A stretch of 64,000 bases of DNA from assembly GCF_000613845.1 (NCBI RefSeq), contig NZ_BAJT01000007.1, positions 62,001 to 126,000 of the forward strand, read 5' to 3'. Source of the DNA: Asaia astilbis JCM 15831 (GTDB lineage Bacteria; Pseudomonadota; Alphaproteobacteria; Acetobacterales; Acetobacteraceae). Within the stretch, counting starts at the first letter, position 1. Every line of letters begins with the position of its first letter. The notes beneath the pieces were generated by a model. It did not search any database and was not told where the DNA came from. It was given only the letters and a program-made list of their open reading frames with translations. Shown here one piece after another: positions 39,683 through 50,200 of this stretch. Position numbers and translations under genes: made by a program.

Positions 39683-39804
39683 ATGAAGCTTTTCAGCTTC
39701 AGCAACCGTTTCGGAGGAGGCCGTAACGTCCTCGTCTTCGGTGAAGGGGGAACTACCAGCCTCACTTTCGTTTGGCAACAGCCGGAAGCGCATTTTTTTC
39801 ATTT

Positions 39805-39851
39805 TTCTTGCCGTCCTCGCGCTCAACTCAGGAGTGGAGGGACGGCAAGAA
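39805..39851. repeat. Perfect 12-bp inverted repeat
   Basis: TTCTTGCCGTCC and GGACGGCAAGAA arms around a 23-base loop, 12 bp beyond the stop of the leftward PI-PLC-like gene and about 120 bp upstream of tRNA-Asp. On the minus strand it is followed by A-rich sequence rather than T's, so it is not a textbook terminator; it could protect the mRNA 3' end. Confidence 0.6.
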
Positions 39852-39863
39852 GAAAGGGCGGCC

Positions 39864-41044
39864 TCAGGGGGTCTGCGGTTCGATCAGTCGATTCTGGCAT
39901 GAATGCGGGGCATTGACCGGATTGCACCGCGCGACCAGCCCGGGACCGAACGTGACCGAATAGCCATGCCAGGGGGCGGGTTCGAAGCCAGGGTAGTCGG
40001 TGCTGATCAGATGCGCGCCTGAACCGAAAGCGACAGCGCGTCGCGTGAGATCGTTCTGCCTTGCTTCGATTGTGTTGGCATCTGCGCGTGTCCGCACGAG
40101 ATAGCCTTGTTTCACAAGAGCGGGGATGGTCTGGGCGGCCGCCTTGTTATCGACACTCTCGCTGCCATTGCCCTTGGTCCCGACAAAGCCCTCATTGACT
40201 TCAGTAAAGGCGCAGTCCGGATCGCCGGGCTTTCCATTGGTAAAGACGATGCGATGTCTCAGGGCCGGATGGCCTTGCACATACCGTGCTGTGTCATGAG
40301 GGCGGTCGAACAGAAAAACGACCTTGCCTCTCGTCTCGGCGAGGCTCGGCCAGCCATGCTCGTGAACACCCTGATCGAGCGTCTCGGCAGAGCCACGCAC
40401 CTGATCCGGTGTGACTATACCGTCTGCTCCGAAAACCGACACGAGCTCGGCATCGAGTTTGTCATAGGTGGCGGGGGTGAAGATTTCGGGTTGGGTGAAG
40501 TCGAGTTTGCCGCCTCCAAAGGGGATATCCTGCTTGGTTTCAAGATCGATGAAGACGGGCACATGGTGCGGATGCGCGTCCGACCAAGCTTGATTTCTGC
40601 CAGACAGGTGCGAAGTGGCTGACAGCTTGAACGCTGATCGATATCGACAACATGCATTACCTTGAAATCGGTGCCTTGCATGGTCTCGGGTGCTGTCGGG
40701 TCCTGATCGGGAGTGATGCCAGCCTTGCGCTCCCATTCTGGGCCCTTCGGATGGGCATAACGGCCGCCTTGAGTGTCGGCATAGATATCGATTTCAAGCT
40801 GACGCACTCCATGATCGAGCTGAGCCGTCAGCGTGCCATGACGATAATCGAGTGCAATGGCGGCTTGCGGGGAGAGCTGCGTCAGCCATTTCAGTGTCGC
40901 TGGTGAGATGTCGCGACGGTAGCTGTTATGCGTACCGATCACCTGTATCTGGTTGAGATGGATTGTCTTATCCATCGTTTCGGCATGGGCCGACCCAAGG
41001 AGTGAGGCCAGAAGAGTCAGGGGCAAGGCAGAGCGAAGGCGCAT
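39864..41044 (-). CDS. Secreted PI-PLC-family (Ca2+-dependent) protein (frameshifted)
   Basis: About 393 residues when joined. A signal peptide (RSALPLTLLASLLGSAHA) is followed by the phosphoinositide phospholipase C X-region: IQVIGTHNSYRRD with catalytic His39, and QLDHGVRQLEIDIYAD. After a break near 40595 come HVPVFIDLETKQD, a segment GKVVFLFDRPHDTARYV, and the TRADANTIEARQ..RRAVAFGSGAHLISTDYPG stretch typical of the Ca2+-dependent bacterial group. It would act outside the cell or in the periplasm, cleaving phosphatidylinositol or a related phosphodiester. It stands alone on the minus strand. Confidence 0.8.
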
Positions 41045-41338
41045 CGACAGATCCTGAAAGCGGGAAATGGAACTGTGATAAGGCCATGTCGATTTCGAAC
41101 TGAATAGCGCGTCATGAAATCTTCACGGGCACTATAAAAAACCGCCACAAATAATTCACTTCGGCTTGTCACTCGGCATAGCTGTCGGAGAGGTGCATCG
41201 ACCGTTTTAAGCAGAGTGCTTTAGCAGTTAGTATTCTTCGTAGCGGTCAACAGGATTGGCCAAAGGGGATGGCGCCTTTGTTAGGAAGGCAGTGCTGAGG
41301 GAGTATGTGGCTTGCAAGCTCTGGGAGGCCGAGGCGAC

Positions 41339-41818
41339 ATGGATGTGCAGATTGACGATCTCTCGAGCGTGGAGAGCCGTTCGCTTCTCGCGCTGCATCT
41401 GGAGGGGATGACTGAGCATTCTCCGGCTGCGTTCAGATTTGCGCTCGATCTGTCAGCGCTCACTGTACCCGAGGTTACGCTCTGGTCGGCACGGATCGAG
41501 GGGCGTGTTGCAGCCATTGGCGCTCTGAAAGACTTGGGTGCGGATCTGGGTGAAGTGAAGTCCATGCGGACCCATCCCGATTACCTCAAGCGGGGTGCCG
41601 CAGCGGCCATTCTGGCCACAATCATCGAGACAGCGCAGGAGCGCCCGCTCAAGCGATTATGTCTTGAGACCGGTGTCGGTCCCTCCTTCTCGGCAGCGAT
41701 TGCGCTGTATCGGAAGAACGGGTTCGCGACCGGGCCAGCCTTCGGTGCCTATCAGACAAGCCCCTTCAACCAGTTTTTCCATCTTGATCTTGGAGAGGGG
41801 ACGGCTGAGGGGTTTTAG
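41339..41818 (+). CDS. GNAT-family N-acetyltransferase
   Basis: 159 residues with the acetyl-CoA fold order: VTLWSARIEGRVAAIGALKDLG, a beta-4 strand GEVKSMRTHPDYLKRGAAAAIL (the R/Q-x-x-G-x-A pyrophosphate loop, here LKRGAAAA), and late RLCLETGVGPSFSAAIALYRKNGFATGPAFGAY. This resembles the YsnE/ElaA-like group acetylating small molecules. The Met at 41339 is preceded by GGAGG; the upstream open frame lacks homology. It is convergent with the SDR gene. Substrate unknown. Confidence 0.85.
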   Translation: MDVQIDDLSSVESRSLLALHLEGMTEHSPAAFRFALDLSALTVPEVTLWSARIEGRVAAIGALKDLGADLGEVKSMRTHPDYLKRGAAAAILATIIETAQERPLKRLCLETGVGPSFSAAIALYRKNGFATGPAFGAYQTSPFNQFFHLDLGEGTAEGF

Positions 41819-41855
41819 CCTTTCTTATGGGGGACAGGTCGGCTTCGTTGCCGCG

Positions 41856-42641
41856 TCACCAGCAGCAGAAGCCACCATCGACCAGCAGGTCGACGCCCGT
41901 GCAGAAGGACGCTGCCCGTGATGAGAGGAAGATGGCCGGTCCCACCATCTCACGTGGTGTGGCAATGCGGTTCATGGGGGTGTCGTTTTCAAACACGATG
42001 ACGCGCTCAGCCCATTCCGGGCGGGTGTTCATGGGGGTGGCGGTGTAGCCGGGGCTGATCGTGTTGACGCGTACACCACGCGCGGCCCATTCCATGGCGA
42101 GGCTTTTGCTGAGATGGATCACTGCGGCCTTGGAGGCGTTGTAATGCGCCTGCATCAGTCCGCGATTGACGATCACCCCCGACATGGAGGCGATGTTGAC
42201 GATCGAACCACGTCCATTGGCGAGCATTGCGCGCCCTTCGGCCTGCGACGAGAGAAATACTCCTGTCGTGTTGACGTCGAGCACGCGTTGCCATTGCTCA
42301 CGGCTCATCTCTTCTGCCGGTGCGGCATTGGCGATGCCTGCCGCATTCACGGCAACGGAAAGCGGGCCGAGCTCCTTTTGGGTGTCGGCAATGGCGTCGG
42401 TGAGGCTCGTTTCATCGGTTGCGTCGCCTGTGCAGACGAGGACAGAGCGCTTGAGACTGCGAATTCTGTCAGCCGTTTCCTCGAGTCCGCTGCGCGAACC
42501 GGGCAAATCGAAGCAGGCGACCGAGGCGCCAGCCTCTGCAAGACCGATGGCAATTTGCTGTCCGATACCACTGCCTGCTCCCGTTACGAAGGCGATGTCA
42601 CCAGAGAGTTCGAAGAGTCCATGAAAAATATCCACTGTCAT
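41856..42641 (-). CDS. SDR oxidoreductase, probable polyol dehydrogenase
   Basis: 261-residue classical SDR: AFVTGAGSGIGQQIAIGLAEAGASVACFDLPG (cofactor loop; Asp after strand beta-2 favours NAD+), VAVNAAGIANA, GSIVNIASMSG, the catalytic AHYNASKAAV, and NTISPGYTATPMNTRPEW. The Met at 42641 with GAGGCGAC upstream is preferred over the one at 42692, which would overlap the transketolase gene. It lies 43 bp after the transketolase gene on the same strand and opposite a polyol permease, so sugar-alcohol oxidation is likely; the exact polyol is inferred. Confidence 0.82.
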   Translation of the reverse strand: MTVDIFHGLFELSGDIAFVTGAGSGIGQQIAIGLAEAGASVACFDLPGSRSGLEETADRIRSLKRSVLVCTGDATDETSLTDAIADTQKELGPLSVAVNAAGIANAAPAEEMSREQWQRVLDVNTTGVFLSSQAEGRAMLANGRGSIVNIASMSGVIVNRGLMQAHYNASKAAVIHLSKSLAMEWAARGVRVNTISPGYTATPMNTRPEWAERVIVFENDTPMNRIATPREMVGPAIFLSSRAASFCTGVDLLVDGGFCCW

Positions 42642-42684
42642 GGGCGTCGCCTCATGGCCCGCCCGGTGAGGAAGGGGCGGGAGG

Positions 42685-44706
42685 TCAGACACACTGACGG
42701 CTTCTGAGGCGTGTCAGAATCGCTTCGGCGCGCGCGACGACATTTTCGACCGTGAAGCCGAAATGGCGGAACAGATCCGCGGCAGGTCCGGACTCGCCGA
42801 ATCCGCTCATGCCCACCACGTCTCCGTCGAGGCCGACATAACGCGCCCAGTAAGATGTGCTTGCGGCCTCAATGGCGAGCCGGGCTCGCACTGCGTCAGG
42901 TAACACAGTTTCGCGATAGGAAGCGTCCTGTGCGTCGAACGTTTCGGGTGAGGGGAGGGAGACCACACGTACGGCCAGATTTCTGGCTCGCAACGCCTTG
43001 GCTGAGTCGAGGGCGAGCGTCATTTCAGACCCTGTGGCGATCAGGATCAGATCGGGCGTGCCTGTGCAGTCGGAGAGTACGTAGCCACCGCGCCAGGCAT
43101 CCCTCAGCTGCGCATCATTGCGACTTTGCTGTTGGAGCGGGAGGCGCGACAGCGAGAAGGCTGTCGGTCCGTCGAGGCGTTCGAGCGCACTCACCCAGGC
43201 AATGGTGGCCTCGACCTGATCGCAGGGGCGCCATGTCACCATGTTCGGGGTCTGGCGCAGGCTGGCCAATTGCTCGACGGGCTGATGGGTCGGACCGTCT
43301 TCGCCCAGCCCAATGGAGTCATGCGTATAGACCAGAATTTGGCGCTGCTTCATCAAGGCGGCCATGCGCACCGCGTTGCGTGCGTATTCCATGAACATCA
43401 GAAAGGTGGCGGTATAGGGAATGAAGCCGCCATGCAGGGCAACGCCACTGGCCATGGCGACCATCCCGAATTCGCGGACGCCGTAATCTACGTAATTCCC
43501 GCCAGCATCGACAGACACCGAAGAAGACCCCGACCAGCGCGTCAGGCAACTCGGGGTAATGTCGGCGCAACCGCCAAACATCTCTGGCAGATGCGGGGCA
43601 AAAGCCTCGATGGCGTTTTGGGACGCCTTGCGTGACGGGATATCCTGAGGCGCGTCCTGAAGGCTCCGGACAAGGTCGCGTGACACAGTCTCCCAATTTC
43701 GCGGGAAGCTCTTATTTTGGCGCCGCATGAATTCAGCTGCGAGCTCGGGATGGGCGTCTCTGTAGCGCGCGAACAGGTCGTTCCAGGCGGTCTCGACCTC
43801 TTTTCCTGCAGCGCGATGATCCCAGTCCCGATAGATCTCCTGAGGGATATCAAAAGCAGGGTGGGGCCAGTTCAGGCGCTCCCGGATTTTGGCGATTTCA
43901 TCGGCCGGGAGCACGCCGCCATGGACCTTGTGCGTGCCTGCATAGCCTTCGGAACATCCCTGGCCGATCGTGGTGCGGCAGATAATCAGGCTCGGTCGTG
44001 TTCTTTCTTCGCGGGCCTCTTTCAAGGCCGTCAGAACGGCTTCGGGGTCGTGACCGTCAATCTCACCGATAACCTGCCAGTTATAGGCCTCGAAGCGCTT
44101 GCGCGTATCGTCAGTATAGACACCGTCAATCGGCCCGTCATTGGTGACCATGTTCCGATCATAGATCGTTATCAGCTTGCCCAGACCTAACGTTCCCGCA
44201 AGAGCGCAGGCCTCGTGCGAGATGCCCTCCATCAGACAGCCTTCACCCAGATAGGCATAGGTATGATGATCGACAATCGGCAATCCGGGACGGTTGAACT
44301 GCGCAGCCAATGTCTTTTCTGCCAGGGCCATGCCAACAGCGTTGGCAATGCCCTGACCGAGCGGTCCGGTTGTGGTCTCTATGCCGGGCGCATAACCGAA
44401 TTCGGGGTGGCCGGGTGTCTTTGAGTGGAGCTGACGAAACTGTTTGATATCGTCGATGCCCAGCGCGAAGCCGGAGAGATGCAGCAGGGCATAAAGCAGC
44501 ATCGATCCGTGGCCGTTGGAATAGACGAAGCGGTCCCGGTTGCACCAATCCGGATTGCCCGGATTGTAGCGCATGATGTCACGCCACAGCACTTCCGAGA
44601 TATCGGCCATGCCCATTGGTGTTCCCGGGTGGCCCGACTGAGCTTTGAAAATGGCATCGATCGCAAGAATGCGGATGGCGTTGGCGCGTTGGCTACGTGT
44701 GGTCAT
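42685..44706 (-). CDS. Transketolase
   Basis: 673 residues, normal length, ThDP-dependent transfer of two-carbon ketol units in the pentose phosphate pathway. Landmarks are [65 protein letters not shown], the cofactor motif written [37 protein letters not shown] and the terminal [18 protein letters not shown]. The ThDP/Mg motif has Glu where Asp (GDG) is usual, a conservative but notable change. It sits at the head of an operon with the SDR and is divergent from the polyol permease, suggesting a polyol-dedicated paralogue rather than the housekeeping copy. Confidence 0.94.
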   Translation of the reverse strand: MTTRSQRANAIRILAIDAIFKAQSGHPGTPMGMADISEVLWRDIMRYNPGNPDWCNRDRFVYSNGHGSMLLYALLHLSGFALGIDDIKQFRQLHSKTPGHPEFGYAPGIETTTGPLGQGIANAVGMALAEKTLAAQFNRPGLPIVDHHTYAYLGEGCLMEGISHEACALAGTLGLGKLITIYDRNMVTNDGPIDGVYTDDTRKRFEAYNWQVIGEIDGHDPEAVLTALKEAREERTRPSLIICRTTIGQGCSEGYAGTHKVHGGVLPADEIAKIRERLNWPHPAFDIPQEIYRDWDHRAAGKEVETAWNDLFARYRDAHPELAAEFMRRQNKSFPRNWETVSRDLVRSLQDAPQDIPSRKASQNAIEAFAPHLPEMFGGCADITPSCLTRWSGSSSVSVDAGGNYVDYGVREFGMVAMASGVALHGGFIPYTATFLMFMEYARNAVRMAALMKQRQILVYTHDSIGLGEDGPTHQPVEQLASLRQTPNMVTWRPCDQVEATIAWVSALERLDGPTAFSLSRLPLQQQSRNDAQLRDAWRGGYVLSDCTGTPDLILIATGSEMTLALDSAKALRARNLAVRVVSLPSPETFDAQDASYRETVLPDAVRARLAIEAASTSYWARYVGLDGDVVGMSGFGESGPAADLFRHFGFTVENVVARAEAILTRLRSRQCV

Positions 44707-44950
44707 TGGAAGACCTTCGTCTGATCCCGACTGGGGTGGGGGAGGATGTGATTTTCGTCACAGTGGAGCTTGTCTGTCTGACCGCAGGATATCTGCCTGT
44801 CTCATTTTCCGATGAGAGAAAGTATTTATAATAACAATACTTATGAGGATATTGGCTTAGACTCATTGTTATAAATCATAATTATGTGATTAAATCATGT
44901 TGTATCATCGAGATATGTTTCGAAAATCCTGATCGGTTTCTCCGAATCTC

Positions 44951-44962
44951 GAGAAATTTCTC
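44951..44962. promoter_or_regulatory. 12-bp palindrome in transketolase/permease intergenic
   Basis: GAGAAATTTCTC is a perfect palindrome with the same half-site (TTTCTC/GAGAAA) as the 21-bp repeat 37 bp to the right, so it may be a second binding site of the same protein. Confidence 0.4.
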
Positions 44963-44999
44963 ATATAATCAGAAATATATCACCAAAACAGAGATGTTA

Positions 45000-45020
45000 T
45001 TTCTCAAATATTTTGAGAAA
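45000..45020. promoter_or_regulatory. Perfect 21-bp operator-like palindrome
   Basis: TTTCTCAAA-TAT-TTTGAGAAA: perfect 9-bp arms, between the divergent transketolase and polyol permease genes in an AT-rich 500-bp region. The symmetry and spacing suit a dimeric repressor or activator. No regulator gene is adjacent. Confidence 0.55.
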
Positions 45021-45036
45021 CATACCGATTCCCTCT

Positions 45037-45051
45037 GTTGATTATATCAAC
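45037..45051. promoter_or_regulatory. 15-bp palindrome GTTGAT-N3-ATCAAC
   Basis: Perfect 6-bp arms around TAT, 16 bp right of the 21-bp palindrome and about 150 bp upstream of the permease start. It is a candidate second operator in the same control region. Confidence 0.4.
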
Positions 45052-45204
45052 AACCGTATCAAAAATATCCCAAACTAACATCCAAGTTGGTATACATAAC
45101 TCGAACTTGTGATTTGTTGACGCGTGAGACTTCAAGCAAGGAAGGGTGATCCAGGCGCGCTGCACACCAGTCGATGGCCTGATGAACAAAACAGGAGAAA
45201 CACG

Positions 45205-46548
45205 ATGGCAGGCGGGACATTCGCCGGCGACGCTCGCTCGTTAACCGGTACGTTGCAGGACATGGAGCCCAGAACCGCCGTTGAGCGGTTCGTTTCCTGG
45301 GCAGGAATTCCACCAGTCATGATCTGGGGATTTATCGGAACGCTGTTGTTCATGATCGGCGATGGGGTGGAAAGTGGGTATCTCTCCCCTTATCTCGTCT
45401 CGCTTGGCTTCCTGGAGCACGATGTTGCCGGGCTTTTCACGATTTACGGTTTGACTGCAGCGGTGTCGGCATGGGCTTCGGGCGCGCTCTCCGATATGTG
45501 GGGCAGCCGAAAGGTCATGTTGATCGGTCTGGCTATCTGGATCGTCTTTCAGATCGGTTTTCTAGGCTTTGCTCTGCCTTCAAAATCCTGGACACTCATC
45601 ACGCTGTTTTACGGTCTGCGCGGTTTCGGGTATCCGCTTTTCGCGTTCGGTTTTCTTGTCTGGGTCGTCAACACGGCACCGGTGCAGAAGCTGGGGTCGG
45701 CTGTCGGCTGGTTCTGGTTCTGCTTCACGGCGGGGCTGCCCACGCTGGGTACGACAATTGCGGGTGTGCTCCTGCCGATCATTGGCGGCTATGCGACGCT
45801 TTGGGTTGCACTCAGCTTCGTTATCTTTGGTGGAGCGCTGGCGCTGCTTGGCATGAAGCGGGTCCCTCGGGTCGAGGCAGGAAAGCATGGCGCGCTCAAG
45901 ACGCTTTTTCTGTCATTGGCAATCGGCTGGCAGCGCCCAAAAGTAGGTATGGGCTGCATCGTGCGCGCCATCAACTCCTCTGCCGAGTTCGGTTTTCTGG
46001 TGTTCATGCCGCTTTATTTCACCCATACGCTGCACTTCACCATGGGGCAGTGGCTGGCTGTTCTTCAGGCCATTTTCATCAGCAATATCTTCTTCAATCT
46101 TGTTCTGGGGATCATCAGCGACAAGTTGAGCTGGCGCTATACTGTCATGATCATGGGAGGGATCGGCTCGACCCTGAGCACCATGGCATTCTATTTTGCG
46201 CCGACCTTTCTCGGGCCCGACCATCTTTTTATCGTTATGGTGGCCGGCGCCTTTTACGGCATGACTCTTGCTGGCTATGTGCCGCTTTCGGCTCTGATGC
46301 CTTATCTGGCTCCTGAAAACAAAGGGGCTGCCATGTCACTGCTCAACCTTGGTGCTGGTGCGAGCGTCTGGATCGGGCCGGCAATTGTTTATATTTTCGA
46401 GCCGTCCTTTGGAGTGCTCGGCGTGATGATTGTCTATTCCGTGATCTACTTCATCAGTGCCGTTCTGACTTATTTTCTGACGCTGGATCCTGATGTTGAG
46501 GCGCATCTGCACGCAACGCGTGCGGAGGCCAGGGAGGGGGCGGCCTAG
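45205..46548 (+). CDS. MFS polyol permease (ribitol/arabinitol type)
   Basis: 447 residues, 12 predicted helices. The N-terminal half parallels Klebsiella RbtT/DalT: IWGFIGTLLFMIGDGVESGYLSPYLVSLGF, LFTIYGLTAAVSAWASGALSDMWGSRKVMLIGL, FYGLRGFGYPLFAFGFLVWVV and GWFWFCFTAG. The start at 45205 follows AGGAG; the open frame extends to 45124 without homology. It probably imports a pentitol or similar by proton symport in the inner membrane. It is divergent from transketolase-SDR with several palindromes between, indicating shared regulation, and is followed by a terminator. Confidence 0.88.
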   Translation: MAGGTFAGDARSLTGTLQDMEPRTAVERFVSWAGIPPVMIWGFIGTLLFMIGDGVESGYLSPYLVSLGFLEHDVAGLFTIYGLTAAVSAWASGALSDMWGSRKVMLIGLAIWIVFQIGFLGFALPSKSWTLITLFYGLRGFGYPLFAFGFLVWVVNTAPVQKLGSAVGWFWFCFTAGLPTLGTTIAGVLLPIIGGYATLWVALSFVIFGGALALLGMKRVPRVEAGKHGALKTLFLSLAIGWQRPKVGMGCIVRAINSSAEFGFLVFMPLYFTHTLHFTMGQWLAVLQAIFISNIFFNLVLGIISDKLSWRYTVMIMGGIGSTLSTMAFYFAPTFLGPDHLFIVMVAGAFYGMTLAGYVPLSALMPYLAPENKGAAMSLLNLGAGASVWIGPAIVYIFEPSFGVLGVMIVYSVIYFISAVLTYFLTLDPDVEAHLHATRAEAREGAA

Positions 46549-46579
46549 TGTTGTCCTGGTGAGATAAAACATTGGCGAG

Positions 46580-46606
46580 GGCGGGTTCACAGACCCGCCT
46601 TTTTTA
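46580..46606 (+). terminator. Intrinsic terminator after polyol permease
   Basis: GGCGGGT and ACCCGCC around a 6-base loop, followed by TTTTTT; 32 bp beyond the permease stop. Confidence 0.85.
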
Positions 46607-46760
46607 TTGCCTGCATCTAACGTGTTCGTCTCTTCGTGGATCGAAATCGATAAGGCTTGCGGTGATTATCAACCCGTTGCAGGAAAACAACGATAGGATG
46701 ATATCTCACTATAAAATCTTGTGGAAAACTATAGATATCGGAAAACGCTGCTTTTTAATT

Positions 46761-46791
46761 CACTATATGCAATGTCATATAGTGTGACATT
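46761..46791. promoter_or_regulatory. Two interlocked inverted repeats upstream of TonB receptor
   Basis: CACTATATG-N6-CATATAGTG (46761-46784, perfect 9-bp arms) overlaps AATGTCA-N7-TGACATT (46771-46791, perfect 7-bp arms). The two cannot pair at once in RNA, and as DNA they give two nested operators. They lie about 130 bp before the receptor start in AT-rich sequence. Confidence 0.55.
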
Positions 46792-46922
46792 GTTGCACAA
46801 CCGTGGCGAAAATGTGTAATAATCTTGTAACCCTCCTTGTGGGTTTGAACGATATCCCGTTACGAATTGGGAATGTTGCGACGATATCTGTCGCAGAGTA
46901 ACCTATTTTGACGGACCCTTTT

Positions 46923-49900
46923 ATGACGCCGCTCAGCCCAGAGATGAACGAATCCGCGATTATGCGCGGTGCGGTTGCCCCGTCGCGCCGCCAGAAGCGC
47001 GCTCTTGCCGCCGGTTTGATGGGCGCGACTGCCTGTATCGCCCTGTTGCATTTCGCAAGCGACGCTCAGGCACAAACTGTTTCAGCGCCTGTCACATCGA
47101 CCGCCTCCAAAAGCCCTGTGAAAACGAAGGTCAAGGGGACTGCGTCGAGCCGCTCGGCTCGCGCCAAGGCGGTTGCGGCCCCGGTTTCTGACAGCTCTGT
47201 CTCAGCTCCTTCGTCGCGTGCAGAGACAATCATGGTCACGGGATCGCTGTTTCGCGATCCGAACACCACGAGCGCTTCACCGATCACCCATATCACCATG
47301 AAAGACATGCAGCAGCGCGGGATCAAGACCGTGACTGACGCGCTGCAACTTCTGTCTTCCAACGGTGCTGGTAATCTGACCAATTCCTGGTCGGCAGGTG
47401 GCGGTTTCGCAGCAGGCTCTTCGGCGCCCTCATTGCGTGGCCTCAGCGTGGACTCAACGCTCGTGCTGATGGATGGGCAGCGTCTGTCTTATTATCCACT
47501 GGCGGATGACGGGCAGCGCAATTTCGTCGACACCAACTGGATGCCGCAATCGATCATGCAGAGCGTTGATGTCCTGCAGGATGGTGGGTCGGCGACCTAT
47601 GGCGCCGATGCCGTCGCCGGCGTGATCAACATGATCACCCGTAAGGAAATCAAGGGTTTCGAAGGGAATGCCGAGGGCGGTCTGACCCAACGTGGCGATG
47701 CGGGCCATCAGCGCCTTTACGCTACATGGGGTCACGGCGATCTGCACAAGGATGGTTATAACTTCTACATCAACTCGGAATATCAGCAGGACGATCCGCT
47801 TTATTACCGCCAGTTGAGTGCACCATATAACAACGGTGATTTGACGGATATCGGCGGGAAGAACGGCAATAGCAACATTGTCTCCGGCAGCGCGATCACC
47901 AATTTCTCGCCATCGACGGTTGCGATTGTGCGTCCTGTGACCAGCACGGGGGCGAATGCAGGTCCGTGGCAGTTGCTCAATCCGCAGGCTGGCTGCACCA
48001 GTGGAACAGATGGCGTCGTGAGTGGCGTTGTCTCTGGAACGACCGGGATCAGCCAAGCCTGCTCATGGAATAGCCGGAAATATGCCCAGTTGGCACCTGA
48101 TCTGCGCCGCGTTAGTGCTACGGCTCATTTTACGGCCAATGTGACCGAACGTTCGCAGCTGACAGCGATGTTTACGTGGTCGCAGTCCCGGTCAATCACC
48201 ACCGGAACGCCGGCAGCAACCTATGGCGGCTCGTCTTATAGCCAGGCAAAGCTGGCGACAGCGCAGAACACCTATCTGCCTATTTATCTCGCTGATGGAT
48301 CGCTCAACCCAAATAACCCGTATGCGTCTCTAGGGCAGCAGGCGCAGATCAATTATCGCTTCGGTGATCTTGAGCCCACGACGGCAAGCACCACCCAGAA
48401 TTTCCGCGGCTCGGTGCGCTATAACGGATGGCGTCCTTCACGCTGGGGTTCTGACTGGAATTACGACGTCAATTTCGTCGGGATGAACTCCCTTCTCAAT
48501 CAGACGATCACCGGCGTCCCGACGATTGCGGGTATTCAAAACGCCATCACAAGCGGCAGCTATAATTTTGTCGATCCGTCGGCCAATTCGCAGTCGGTAC
48601 TCAACTCCATCGCACCGCGTAATGTCATCAATGCGCGTACGCAGGAATATTCGGGTGAGGCGACCTTGAGCAAGGGACTGTTCCACCTGCCGGGCGGTGT
48701 GGCCAAGCTCGCGATTGGTGGGAACATTCGCTACGAAGCGCTGAACGACCCGAATGCCAACCCGCTCGATCCTGCAAATCCTGCGGCGCAATATACCGGT
48801 GCAATCAACCGGTGAATGCACAGGGGAGCCGTTGGGTCGAATCCGGCTTTTTCGAAGCCAATGCGCCGATCGTGAAAATGCTGACTGCCGATGCGTCCGG
48901 TCGCTACGATCACTATTCGGAAGGCTTTAGTAATTTCTCGCCGAAATTTGGAGTGCAATTCAAGCCAACTGAAAAGCTGACTTTGCGTGGCACGTTCGCC
49001 AAAGGCTTCCGCGTTCCGAGCTTCGCAGAAACAGGTGGGTCCAATGTTGGTTACACGACTTACACGCCAACAAACGCAAACTTCATTAGCCAGCATCTGA
49101 ATGCCAACGGGACCCCGAATAACTACGCTCAGAATTACAGCATCGGCTCCAATGCATCAGGCAACCCAAATCTGCGCCCTGAGACGTCGACCAATTATTC
49201 GGCTGGTCCCATTTTCCGTCCGACACGTTGGCTGACTCTGAGCGCCGATTACTACTACATCCGCAAGAACCATTATATTGCGCCGAACCCGGTTGGCACG
49301 GCCACCGTGGCCAATGCCTATCTTGCGGGTGAGACGCTGCCGACGGGTGTGACGGTTACCCCGGATGTCGCCGATCCGCAGAATCCGAGCGGTCAGCTCC
49401 GTCCGGGCATCATCAATCTGGGCTATGTCAACACGAACAAGCTCGTCACTGATGGTTTCGATCTGTCTTTTGAGGCCAACACGCAGCTTCCTGGCGTGCT
49501 CCACGAGGTGCATTGGTACAGCAAAGGGACGGCGACCTATGTGCGTCGTATGAACCTGACCAATCCGGACGGCTCGGTCTATCGTTTTGCAGGAACACTG
49601 GGTAATTATGCTGCCGTGTCCGCTTCGGGAACGCCCCGCTGGCGCGCCAACTGGGCCAATACCTTTGCCTGGCGCAAGCTGGCTGTGACGCCGACAGTCT
49701 ACTACACCAGCGGCTACCGCACGACGGCTGAAGATCAGACAGGTTCCAACACGGCGCATAATTGTGCGGATGCTCAGGTATCGAGCAGCTTCGTGCCTCA
49801 GGGACAGTGCAGCGTCAAAGCCTTCTGGGACGTCGATCTGACAGTGAATTATCAATTCAACCGCCGTTGGAGCGCTTATGCCAACGTCTACAATCTGCTC

Positions 49901-50017
49901 GGCTTCAAATCGCCTTATGATTTCGGGACTTATGGCGGTTATCTCTACAACTCTTCCTGGTCGCAGAACGGTGTCGTTCTCCGTTCCTTCCAGTTCGGCG
50001 TAAAGGTCGTTCTCTAA
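46923..50017 (+). CDS. TonB-dependent outer-membrane receptor (frameshifted)
   Basis: About 1030 residues when two pieces are joined. After a signal region (RALAAGLMGATACIALLHFASDAQAQ) comes a short Ala/Ser-rich linker, the plug domain (ETIMVTGSLFRDPNTTSASPITHITMKDM, GGFAAGSSAPSLRGL, VDVLQDGGSATYGADAVAGVINMITRK), then the 22-strand barrel ending in Phe-x-Phe strands (RSFQFGVKVVL). The frame breaks at about 48805 (CAACCGGTG, one C short), where GAIN joins VNAQGSRWVES. The plug has the style of the iron-siderophore or oligosaccharide receptor group of acetic acid bacteria and sphingomonads; ligand unknown. Start: the Met at 46923 is likely, with 46944 possible. Confidence 0.88.
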
Positions 50018-50026
50018 CTCTCGTTG

Positions 50027-50054
50027 CTCCGGGCCTCGCGGCCCGGAGTTTTTC
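50027..50054 (+). terminator. Intrinsic terminator after TonB receptor
   Basis: CTCCGGGC and GCCCGGAG pair around a short CTCGCG loop, followed by TTTTTC, ten bases after the receptor stop. Confidence 0.9.
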
Positions 50055-50200
50055 TATCCGGTCAGTGAATCCCATGCGACCGAACAGCAGGCCGCATTGT
50101 CCGGAAGATGGCTGAGCCGATCGGTGTCCGCCCGCTAAGCGATAGTGCTGCGTACGGTCTGTCTGTTTTGAATTACTCGCTGAGTGTCAATTCGCGTTGT

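Noticed and set aside
39805-39851. Inverted repeat as terminator of the PI-PLC-like gene
   Set aside because: The downstream side on the coding strand is A-rich, not T-rich, so I list it only as a repeat.
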